A stretch of 29,716 nt of DNA from positions 13,856-43,571 of the IMG/VR virus record IMGVR_UViG_3300030098_006700, one strand, 5' to 3'. Position numbers and translations under genes: made by a program. Position 1 is the first letter of the stretch. Each line of letters opens with the position of its first letter. Below the pieces are notes generated by a model. That model was not told the origin of the DNA, did not search any database, and worked only from the letters and a program-made list of their open reading frames with translations. Origin of the DNA: a virus. This document shows positions 7,637-13,862 of this stretch, one piece after another.

Positions 7637-8295
7637 AAACAACCATATATGGTAAAAATGAAATTTTTGTAGATACTTCCGATGTTCGTGGCCAATGGAT
7701 AATTGATCAAAAAGGCACACAAAAGGAGAAAATTACTTTATTGAAAAAGGTATGTATAGCTAATAATGTTGATATTTTTGTTGATATAGGCGCAAATTAC
7801 GGAGAATTTTCAGTAGCCCTTTCAGAAAAAGTCAATGAAGTACATTCTTTTGAACCAAATCCGACAGTATTTAAATGCCTCAAAGAGACTGTAAAATTAT
7901 ATGATAATATGAATATATATCAAAAGGCAGTCATGGATGTGGAGGGTGTTGCTGATTTTTATTTACATAAAAAATATTCTGGTGGGGGGAGATTATCTCC
8001 TTGGACATGGAATGAGAATAATAGAAAAGAGAATTATGAAAAAGTAAAAGTCTCAACATGTGATATTCTTGATATATTGTCTAATTTGGAGATTCAGCCA
8101 AAGTGTATATTGTTGAAAATGGACACCGAGGGTAGCGAAATAAAATTGATCAATTATCTAAAAGATTATCTCATGGCAACTGATAAATGGTTTATATTTT
8201 TCGAAAAAAATAAAATTACCCCATCCCAAAGAAAAAACCTTCCAGGTAGAATATTAATAGACATGCAACATGACATGCTAATAGGAAAAATATGA
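7630..8295 (+). CDS. FkbM-family SAM methyltransferase
   Basis: A 221-residue protein starting at TTG 7630. The SAM-binding motif I is FVDIGANYGEFSVAL (about residues 50-64), followed by VHSFEPNPTVFKCL, which is the acidic strand end plus the E-P-x-P found in FkbM proteins, and later LLKMDTEGSE, the family's typical D-x-E-G-x-E. FkbM enzymes O-methylate sugars and polyketides and are frequent in surface polysaccharide loci and in large marine phages. A methyl cap on the cassette's glycan is the most likely role (inference). The stop forms an ATGA overlap with the HAD gene, so the two are probably translated together. Confidence 0.88.
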   Translation: MLKTTIYGKNEIFVDTSDVRGQWIIDQKGTQKEKITLLKKVCIANNVDIFVDIGANYGEFSVALSEKVNEVHSFEPNPTVFKCLKETVKLYDNMNIYQKAVMDVEGVADFYLHKKYSGGGRLSPWTWNENNRKENYEKVKVSTCDILDILSNLEIQPKCILLKMDTEGSEIKLINYLKDYLMATDKWFIFFEKNKITPSQRKNLPGRILIDMQHDMLIGKI

Positions 8296-8603
8296 TTATA
8301 TATGTAGATGTTGATGAAACCATATGCGTGACACCATCATGTAGGAATTATTCGCTAGCATCCCCTCTTAAGGAGCGAATAGAAAAAATCAATAAACTTT
8401 ATGACGAGGGTAATACTATAATTTATTGGACTGCCCGTGGCACTACATCTGGAATAGATTGGAGAGATGTCACCGAAAAGCAATTTGTCACATGGGGAGT
8501 AAAATATCACGATTTAAAACTTGGTAAACCAAATTATGATCTTTTTATAGATGATAAAAATATTAATTCAGATACATTTTTCAAGGAGAACACAAATGAA
8601 TGA
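8292..8603 (+). CDS. Small HAD-type phosphatase, capsule-biosynthesis type
   Basis: A 103-residue minimal HAD protein. Motif I is Y-V-D6-V-D8-E-T10 (D-x-D-x-T/S), motif II is the Thr in IIYWTARG, and the final acidic motif is LFIDDK preceded by the Lys of LGKPNYD. It has no cap domain, as in the KdsC/phosphatase-like proteins of polysaccharide loci that remove a phosphate from sugar phosphates. In a nonulosonate route a phosphatase would act on a 9-phosphate if the NeuB homologue uses a phosphorylated substrate, but this is speculation. It is the last sugar-type gene; its final 8 bases overlap the start of the first small phage gene, which shows the cassette and phage module are contiguous. 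Confidence 0.8.
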   Translation: MIIYVDVDETICVTPSCRNYSLASPLKERIEKINKLYDEGNTIIYWTARGTTSGIDWRDVTEKQFVTWGVKYHDLKLGKPNYDLFIDDKNINSDTFFKENTNE

Positions 8604-8823
8604 ACATGAACAAAACAATTTGAAGCTGTCTAATCAAGCTTTGGGGGCTATTATGATGGCCCTGCAAGAATCGCTATTAAACCAGATAGATATCGTGCCA
8701 ATTTTGCAAGGCTTTGATCTGCAGAATGGAAACGATGGCTTGGTAGTTATGAATCCGCCAACAGTCAGATTTTCTGATGATAGCGAAGTTAGTGAACAAG
8801 ATTTACTGAATATGGTAAAATAA
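8596..8823 (+). CDS. Small conserved-looking phage protein, function unknown
   Basis: A 75-residue protein starting at ATG 8596, preceded by AAGGAG (8583-8588). An in-frame upstream ATG (8551) would add 15 residues inside the HAD gene and has no ribosome site. A helical N-terminal half (LSNQALGAIMMALQESLLNQ) is followed by DIVPILQGFDLQN and GLVVMNPPTVRF, then an acidic end. The pattern resembles small hypothetical proteins near gene 55 in marine T4-like phages, as I remember them; no function is known to me. It abuts the zinc-ribbon gene with no gap. Confidence 0.8.
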   Translation: MNEHEQNNLKLSNQALGAIMMALQESLLNQIDIVPILQGFDLQNGNDGLVVMNPPTVRFSDDSEVSEQDLLNMVK

Positions 8824-9093
8824 ATGCCTCGATATAGATATGTATGTGAGGTTTGCGATAATGATCAGGTGGCATTTCATTTATATGATGAGTCACCGTT
8901 AATTAATTGCAATGAATGTGATAGCATAGAACCGTTGGTTAAATCTATCACTACTCCTTCTTATATCACGAAAAAAACAGGCCCCGTAAAGGTGGGCGAT
9001 ATTACAAGAGAATATATCGAAAAGAATCGTGAAATTTTAGAAGAGGAAAAACTTAAGGCCAAAGAAGAGGAATATGGAAATGACCCGACTTGA
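8824..9093 (+). CDS. FmdB-like zinc-ribbon protein
   Basis: An 89-residue protein beginning MPRYRYVCEVCDND, close to the FmdB/zinc-ribbon start (M-P-x-Y-x-Y-x-C-x-x-C). Two CxxC pairs (Cys8/Cys11 and a second pair in INCNECD, about residue 29) can bind one zinc. The C-terminal third is charged and probably helical (EKNREILEEEKLKAKEEE). Zinc ribbons of this type occur in phages beside morphogenesis genes; roles in transcription or assembly are only guesses. The last 20 bases overlap the next gene. Confidence 0.8.
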   Translation: MPRYRYVCEVCDNDQVAFHLYDESPLINCNECDSIEPLVKSITTPSYITKKTGPVKVGDITREYIEKNREILEEEKLKAKEEEYGNDPT

Positions 9094-9442
9094 AATAATT
9101 TTGTCAGCAGTGACAGTGGTGTCTATTCTGTTTAGTGTGGGTATATTTGCATATGCGCGTTCTGCCATGGCCCGCTTGCTTTTCGTATCTGAAGAATTGG
9201 GAGATCTTCAGAATATGATAAATGGCTTCGCTAATCATTTAAAAACAGTTTATGAATTGGAGGCGTTTTATGGAGATGAGACTTTACAACATCTTTTAAA
9301 TCATGCAATTTCATTTAATGAACAATTAGAAACGTTTGAATTTATTTACTCCCTAACAGAACAAGAGGCTCAAGAAGCTGATAAGGAAACTGAATATAGT
9401 GACAATACAGAAGAAGAGGCGACGTCGCCGCCCCAAAACTAA
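9074..9442 (+). CDS. Single-pass membrane protein with acidic tail
   Basis: A 122-residue protein with one clear transmembrane segment (about residues 7-27, IILSAVTVVSILFSVGIFAYA), a helical middle with conserved-looking LGDLQNMINGFANHLKTVYE and AISFNEQLETFEFIY, and a strongly acidic C-terminus. A short N-terminus before the membrane segment suggests inner-membrane insertion, but topology is not determined. Similar proteins lie upstream of gene 55 in marine T4-like phages, by recollection. The start may be ATG 9074 or ATG 9080; GAGG at 9067-9070 is better spaced for 9080. The last 44 bases are also read in another frame by the sigma gene. Confidence 0.75.
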   Translation: MEMTRLEIILSAVTVVSILFSVGIFAYARSAMARLLFVSEELGDLQNMINGFANHLKTVYELEAFYGDETLQHLLNHAISFNEQLETFEFIYSLTEQEAQEADKETEYSDNTEEEATSPPQN

Positions 9443-10106
9443 AAATTATTATTTTACGCAAGTTCATGAAGATGCAATAGTCCAATACAGCAAAACTCAA
9501 TGTATCAAAACTAGAACAGATTTATACGTTAATTATATACAGCCAGCGTTCAGTGAAATGGTAGATAAAATAGTTTTTACTTATAAATTTACTACGTTAC
9601 CGAATTGTGACTCACTGCGTGATGAATGCAAAATTTGGCTTGTTACCATATTAGATAAATATGATCAAAGCAAGGGTTCTAAAGCATTTTCATATTTTTC
9701 TGTGATTACTAAGAATTGGTTTATTCATAAAGTAAAACAGCAACAGAAAAGGAATCGTCGCGAAGTAGATCTGGAAAATATTTCTAAGCGTCATGAAGAG
9801 GAATTTTTAGCCACTGAAGAATCATATATTTCCGTCCGTGAAGAAGAAGAATTCTGGTCTTCGTTTTATACTGAATTAAAATCATGGGATATCTCCTTAA
9901 TGAAAGAGAATGATTTGAAGGTCTACAAGGCGATAATCATACTTTTCGAATCAAAAGAAGATATTGAGATTTTTAATAAAAAAGCTATTTATTTATATCT
10001 GAGAGAAATCACAGATTTGAATACTAAACAAATTGTTAATTCTCTTAAGAAATTTCGTAAAAGATATTATAGCTTTAAGGACGATTGGGAAAACGGATTA
10101 TTATGA
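9399..10106 (+). CDS. 55: Late-transcription sigma factor, T4 gp55-like
   Basis: A 235-residue protein starting at GTG 9399 (AAGGA 14 bases upstream; no other good start follows nearby). The first residues are a basic tract, QKKRRRRRPKTKNYYF, as in gp55 relatives of marine T4-like phages. The middle (DECKIWLVTILDKYD, then KGSKAFSYFSVITKNWFIHK) matches sigma region 2, which contacts core polymerase and the -10 element; region 4 is absent, as in gp55. In T4, gp55 directs host polymerase to the TATAAATA late promoters with gp33 and the gp45 sliding clamp. Its presence predicts a single -10-like late motif elsewhere in the genome; see the TTAAATACCCC sites. The gene ends with an ATGA overlap with the next one. 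Confidence 0.82.
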   Translation: MTIQKKRRRRRPKTKNYYFTQVHEDAIVQYSKTQCIKTRTDLYVNYIQPAFSEMVDKIVFTYKFTTLPNCDSLRDECKIWLVTILDKYDQSKGSKAFSYFSVITKNWFIHKVKQQQKRNRREVDLENISKRHEEEFLATEESYISVREEEEFWSSFYTELKSWDISLMKENDLKVYKAIIILFESKEDIEIFNKKAIYLYLREITDLNTKQIVNSLKKFRKRYYSFKDDWENGLL

Positions 10107-10402
10107 CTCAGGATTTGGATAAATTAATAGAAGAAGCTTTGGGAAATATTCGCAGTGATCGTAAAGTTGCGCGGGAATTTTTGAATGAAATAGCAACGCA
10201 AATTGCAACCGATGCAGATAATAATAAATACCTGAGTCCTGTGGCTGCTAAACATATTGAAACAATGCAGCGATCTAATGAGCAATTAGTTAAACTTATC
10301 GGCCTGCGACAAAAAGCAGGAGTTGAGAATGTAGAGTTGACCGATGAAGATAAAGACAGCTTGTTAGATATGATTCAGGGAAATATAGAAGATGGCCGCT
10401 GA
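10103..10402 (+). CDS. Small helical protein, possible terminase small subunit
   Basis: A 99-residue acidic, mainly helical protein starting at ATG 10103 in the ATGA overlap; an in-frame TTG at 10085 would add six residues. The segment AAKHIETMQRSNEQLVKLIGL followed by ELTDEDKDSLLDMIQ resembles the pattern in gp16-like small terminase proteins and related unknowns of marine T4-like phages, from memory. The assignment is weak: there is no large terminase gene in this window to support it. The last 11 bases overlap the M15 peptidase gene. Confidence 0.55.
   Translation: MTQDLDKLIEEALGNIRSDRKVAREFLNEIATQIATDADNNKYLSPVAAKHIETMQRSNEQLVKLIGLRQKAGVENVELTDEDKDSLLDMIQGNIEDGR
10221..10232 (+). promoter_or_regulatory. 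Weak late-promoter-like match (AATAAATACC)
   Basis: The bases ATAATAAATACC differ by one base from the T4-like consensus TATAAATAC and lie about 160 bases before the ATG of the M15 peptidase gene. The codons here (Asn-Asn-Lys-Tyr) explain the sequence equally well, so this is kept only as a low-confidence site. Confidence 0.15.
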
Positions 10403-11618
10403 CGAAAACGGTCCAATTCCTTCGGAATCGCTCACAACCGTTGAAGCAATGAATGACTGGCTGTTTCGCCGTCAATCTCGCTTTAATCTTTTTGGCAGGA
10501 AGAGTGTTTTCAAAGCTCAAGTGTTGACCCCTCCGAAAGCCCTTGCTGTAGAGGGTGCCTCTATAGAGAACGCTGAACATGTTTGTATGATAAGATTTAC
10601 ATCACCACACATGCCACATAAGAAATTTTTACCAGATCCGTGCGAGTTGAGTTCTGCAGAAAATCCAGCCTACGTAACAAGACTTGTATCATTACATACA
10701 CGAATGGTCATACCTTCTCAACACGATGGCCCAATGCCTATCGTTAATGATATAGTAGATGTTGTTTTAGAACCTGCAGGCTTTGCTAACGCACCATATG
10801 ATATTCAAACTGCTAAATTCTCAAAACTTAGAGATAGGCCAACTCCCGAGAATGCCAATTTGGAGACTGGTTGTGCTCCAATAGCTTCGTTATTTGAGGG
10901 CGGTGCAAATATAGCTATAGTAGGCGGCGCCCTTTTAGATTATGATGGACCAGTCGTTTTGGGAGGTTCTGGTGGTGAAGGAAAAGTAGCATCTGCGTCT
11001 GGTGTAGAATATTGGCGGTTTGAAAAATCATTTAGTGTAATAGATGCAGCCGTGCGTCCTGATTTTGAAGCTTTCTTTGAAGAATTAAAATCCATGGGAT
11101 ACACACCAAAAATTACTTCCACACGCAGGAGTGTCAAACATCAATGGATGTTGAAGGTGGGCATCTTATCTGGTATCACACCTGCTAGTCCATGTAACTC
11201 CGATCATCAGTATGGATTTGCTATAGACATGAATGCTGGAACACCAACCGGCGGCAATGTAAATTCTAAATCCTCTTCTTCCGCGTGGGCGCCCATTGTA
11301 ACTGTAGCAGCCCGACACAATCTTAAGTGGCAAGGAATGAAAGATCGAGTGCATTTTTCTCATACTATGTCTGCTAAAGTATTAACAAAATTAAAACAAA
11401 AATGTAAAGATTACTATTGGACCAAATACGGCACAACTTGGTCAAATTGGCCGCGTAATTTCCCAGATGAATTACAATATATCGACCCACCAGTTGATGG
11501 GGTGCCTATGATGGGGGATGAGGCGGCAATTTCTGCAGCAGCGGGCACAGTATTGTCTTCTGAGTCCGATAGTGAAACGGACCCACAAGATAATGAATCT
11601 GGCGCCGGGAACGTCTAG
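10392..11618 (+). CDS. Virion-associated M15 peptidase with adaptor domain
   Basis: A 408-residue protein in two parts. Residues about 15-175 form an adaptor domain, with FLPDPCEL (79-86) and AYVTRLVSLHT, shared with the next gene. Residues about 213-340 form a D-Ala-D-Ala carboxypeptidase/L-Ala-D-Glu endopeptidase-like domain of the M15 family: S270-x-H272-x-x-G-x-A-x-D279 and D318-x-x-H321, supplying the zinc ligands His272, Asp279 and His321 and a catalytic acid. It should cut the peptide stems of peptidoglycan. There is no signal peptide, and the location with tail genes suggests a tail-borne enzyme used during entry rather than a lysis endolysin; this is inference. A proline- and acid-rich tail of about 40 residues follows. 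It overlaps the previous gene by 11 bases. Confidence 0.82.
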   Translation: MAADENGPIPSESLTTVEAMNDWLFRRQSRFNLFGRKSVFKAQVLTPPKALAVEGASIENAEHVCMIRFTSPHMPHKKFLPDPCELSSAENPAYVTRLVSLHTRMVIPSQHDGPMPIVNDIVDVVLEPAGFANAPYDIQTAKFSKLRDRPTPENANLETGCAPIASLFEGGANIAIVGGALLDYDGPVVLGGSGGEGKVASASGVEYWRFEKSFSVIDAAVRPDFEAFFEELKSMGYTPKITSTRRSVKHQWMLKVGILSGITPASPCNSDHQYGFAIDMNAGTPTGGNVNSKSSSSAWAPIVTVAARHNLKWQGMKDRVHFSHTMSAKVLTKLKQKCKDYYWTKYGTTWSNWPRNFPDELQYIDPPVDGVPMMGDEAAISAAAGTVLSSESDSETDPQDNESGAGNV

Positions 11619-11629
11619 GGGATATTAGT

Positions 11630-12847
11630 GTGTTACAAATTGATTCTTTAAGTGACGAAAAAATCTTGTTAGAGTGGTTATTTTTACAAGAGAATACATT
11701 TGATATTTATTCAAATAAAGAGGAATTCGCCATAAAGGTGTTGTCAAATCCAGTCAGTTTATCGCAGGCTGGCGCCCGCGCCATGGGAATGCCTGGCAAT
11801 TCTTCTGTATCTGGTGAACAATATGTTTTTATGGGGCGAATCATGGGCGAGGGTGCTCCATCTCCACATGAACAGTTTTTGCCAGATCCGTGTGATTTAG
11901 CAACAACTGAAGAGCCAGCTTATATCACTAGACTAATATCCATGCATACTAAATTTCTTATATCCAATAAACAGCCTCCCCCGTTCACAGTGGGGAGTAT
12001 TGTTTACGGTCGTTTAGGTTGCAGTTCTGGAGAAGATGGCGGCACTTATAATCTACAGTACGCGGAATTAGATCGTTTAAGTTATAAAACATCAGCATAT
12101 TATGAACAACAAAAGACACTTGATTGCCCTGAAGTTAAAGGAATAAACGATCTATTCCTGTCAGGAGAGCCTTTTGCTTTGCAAGAAGTGTCACGAGTCG
12201 GGGCAGGGGCAGATGCAGCCGTAGTGAATATTAATATATCCCCAAGCGATTGGTTGCCATGCATTGAAGATATTCGGCCACTTTTGGATTTTATTGCCAG
12301 CGGGGAAGGCGGATACAATTCTATGAACCAGGGCACGTCTAATAACCAAATTGTGGGAAGCACTCATGACGCGTCAACTATTATAGGCTCAAACCTTACA
12401 GAGATGACCATTTCACAAGTACAAGCATACCAAGCAAAACCGAGTGGAGATCCAAAACGATTATTTGCTGCCGGTAGATATCAAATTATCCCTGCGACCA
12501 TGCCTAGTGCAATTGCGAATTCGGGATTAACTAATGACCTTGTGTTTAATGAAGAAAACCAAGATATTTTAGGAGCAGCATTAATTTTTGGGAAAAGGCC
12601 AATTATGGGTAATTATATTTTAGGGCTACATGATAACCAGCACGAAGCTCATTTAGCTTTTGCTCAAGAATGGGCATCAGTCCCAGATCCAACAAAAGAA
12701 CCACCACAATCTTACTATGGCCACGGAAATAAATCTGCACATACAAACGAACAAGTGGCTGCAGCGCTAGATGCAGCCCGCGCCGCCGTTTCTACAAAGT
12801 GCGGCGCCTCATTGTCTGCAGCAGGCACCGATAGTTCGTATGGTTAA
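11630..12847 (+). CDS. Virion-associated lysozyme-like protein with adaptor domain
   Basis: A 405-residue paralogue of the upstream gene. Residues about 10-180 repeat its adaptor domain, with LLEWLFLQENTFDIYSNKEE, FLPDPCDL (83-90) and AYITRLISMHTKF. From about residue 205 a lysozyme/transglycosylase-like domain appears: LLDFIASGEGGYNSMNQG with candidate catalytic Glu226, MTISQVQAYQ, then FAAGRYQIIPAT (279-290). Such domains cleave the glycan strand, so the two proteins would attack both bonds of peptidoglycan. The arrangement recalls T4 gp5, where an OB domain and lysozyme sit on the spike, though the adaptor's fold here is not known. Start is GTG 11630, with AGGGG at 11617-11621. The C-terminal region is Ala-rich, with no visible spike repeat. 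Confidence 0.8.
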   Translation: MLQIDSLSDEKILLEWLFLQENTFDIYSNKEEFAIKVLSNPVSLSQAGARAMGMPGNSSVSGEQYVFMGRIMGEGAPSPHEQFLPDPCDLATTEEPAYITRLISMHTKFLISNKQPPPFTVGSIVYGRLGCSSGEDGGTYNLQYAELDRLSYKTSAYYEQQKTLDCPEVKGINDLFLSGEPFALQEVSRVGAGADAAVVNINISPSDWLPCIEDIRPLLDFIASGEGGYNSMNQGTSNNQIVGSTHDASTIIGSNLTEMTISQVQAYQAKPSGDPKRLFAAGRYQIIPATMPSAIANSGLTNDLVFNEENQDILGAALIFGKRPIMGNYILGLHDNQHEAHLAFAQEWASVPDPTKEPPQSYYGHGNKSAHTNEQVAAALDAARAAVSTKCGASLSAAGTDSSYG

Positions 12848-12854
12848 ATACCCC
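12843..12854 (+). promoter_or_regulatory. Candidate late promoter, GTTAAATACCCC
   Basis: The bases GTTAAATACCCC overlap the stop of the lysozyme gene and lie about 50 bases before the ATG at 12904, in the longest gap of the window (12848-12903; nothing else seen there but the ribosome site GAGGAAA at 12893-12899). The core resembles the T4-type late element TATAAATA with two changes. The same TTAAATACCCC string precedes the gene at 22734. Function is inferred from position and recurrence. Confidence 0.35.
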
Positions 12855-12903
12855 AGCTTCTTAATTCACAATATTACACTAATTATTATCGCGAGGAAAC
12901 AAA

Positions 12904-13839
12904 ATGGCGAAAAAAATTCCCTTTGGTGAATTGGGTATAAACCCAGATTATATCACTGTACAAATGGGCAAGGATGTCCGACCTCACTTAAATATTTTGC
13001 CGCAAAACAGTGGACTGCTCGGTACGCCGGCACCTATTCCTACGTGGGGCTACAACACACCTCCAGGTGCATATCAGATAGAAAACAACGGAGCTTATAT
13101 TGTAGCGGGCAATTTGGGTCCATCCAATTCCACCCAGGGTGCTGGTGCTCAAGGTGCTCACACTCCCACGGTGGACATTGTAGTCGGTCGCGGAGCCTGC
13201 ATAAATCAAGGTAAAGGGCCACAAGAAGGTGATATAGTAGAGAGTAACTTTGCCGCCGATGCTGCCCGTGTTTTTGTTAGTCGGATGACAGATTTGGATC
13301 GGTATTTTGGGCTAGCCAAAGAAGGAACGGCTGATGCAGGAAAATTGGTTAATCGTTCTGGAGTTGCAGCAAAAGCTGACAAAGTGGCTTTAATAGGCCG
13401 CGAAGGGGTAAAAATTGTTACAGGTCCCGCCCAAGGTGCTAAATTTGGCCTTAGTGGCGAGTTAAATTCTACTTGTGGTAAAATACAACCGCACGTACCC
13501 AAAATTGAACTCATCGCTGGCAATAATTATGACGCAACACAGGGTGTGGGCTTGGGGGATGCTACCCGTGATTCTTTGCGGCAATTACATGACATTATAC
13601 AAGATCTATTAGGGGCTGTTTATAATTTCGCCCTGTTACAGACTAACTGGGATGGTGTACTGGGTGTCACACCGCTCACTCATCATGCTGCTGGCGCCGC
13701 CCCAAAAGTTATGGGTGATATTACTTATGTGATGAGCACTCTTTATTCCACTAGATTAAATTTGATGCTTTGGCATTTCAATACGTTGTCTCCATGGGGT
13801 GGAGAATATATTGTTAGTAGAAATGTGAAGACAACTTAA
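12904..13839 (+). CDS. Probable baseplate spike or hub structural protein
   Basis: A 311-residue protein, rich in Gly, Ala and Asn. The N-terminal half is a Gly/Pro-rich segment (for example PIPTWGYNTPPGAYQIENNG). The middle DIVVGRG, NFAADAARVFVSRMTDLDRYFGL, then RSGVAAKADKVALIGREGVKIVTG has the alternating hydrophobic/polar pattern of a beta-helix or prism. The C-terminal half is helical (RDSLRQLHDIIQDLLGAVYNF). It follows directly after the two adaptor-hydrolase genes, as the C-terminal spike domain follows lysozyme in T4 gp5, so a spike or tip role is possible. I do not recognise a named family. The ribosome site GAGGAAA and the 56-base upstream gap suggest its own transcription start. Confidence 0.6.
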   Translation: MAKKIPFGELGINPDYITVQMGKDVRPHLNILPQNSGLLGTPAPIPTWGYNTPPGAYQIENNGAYIVAGNLGPSNSTQGAGAQGAHTPTVDIVVGRGACINQGKGPQEGDIVESNFAADAARVFVSRMTDLDRYFGLAKEGTADAGKLVNRSGVAAKADKVALIGREGVKIVTGPAQGAKFGLSGELNSTCGKIQPHVPKIELIAGNNYDATQGVGLGDATRDSLRQLHDIIQDLLGAVYNFALLQTNWDGVLGVTPLTHHAAGAAPKVMGDITYVMSTLYSTRLNLMLWHFNTLSPWGGEYIVSRNVKTT

Positions 13840-13862
13840 TTATATAATGAAGTAGGTAAATT

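Noticed and set aside
12848-12903. Possible terminator or small RNA in the longest gap
   Set aside because: I saw no stem-loop followed by a T-run; the sequence is explained by a candidate promoter and a ribosome site.
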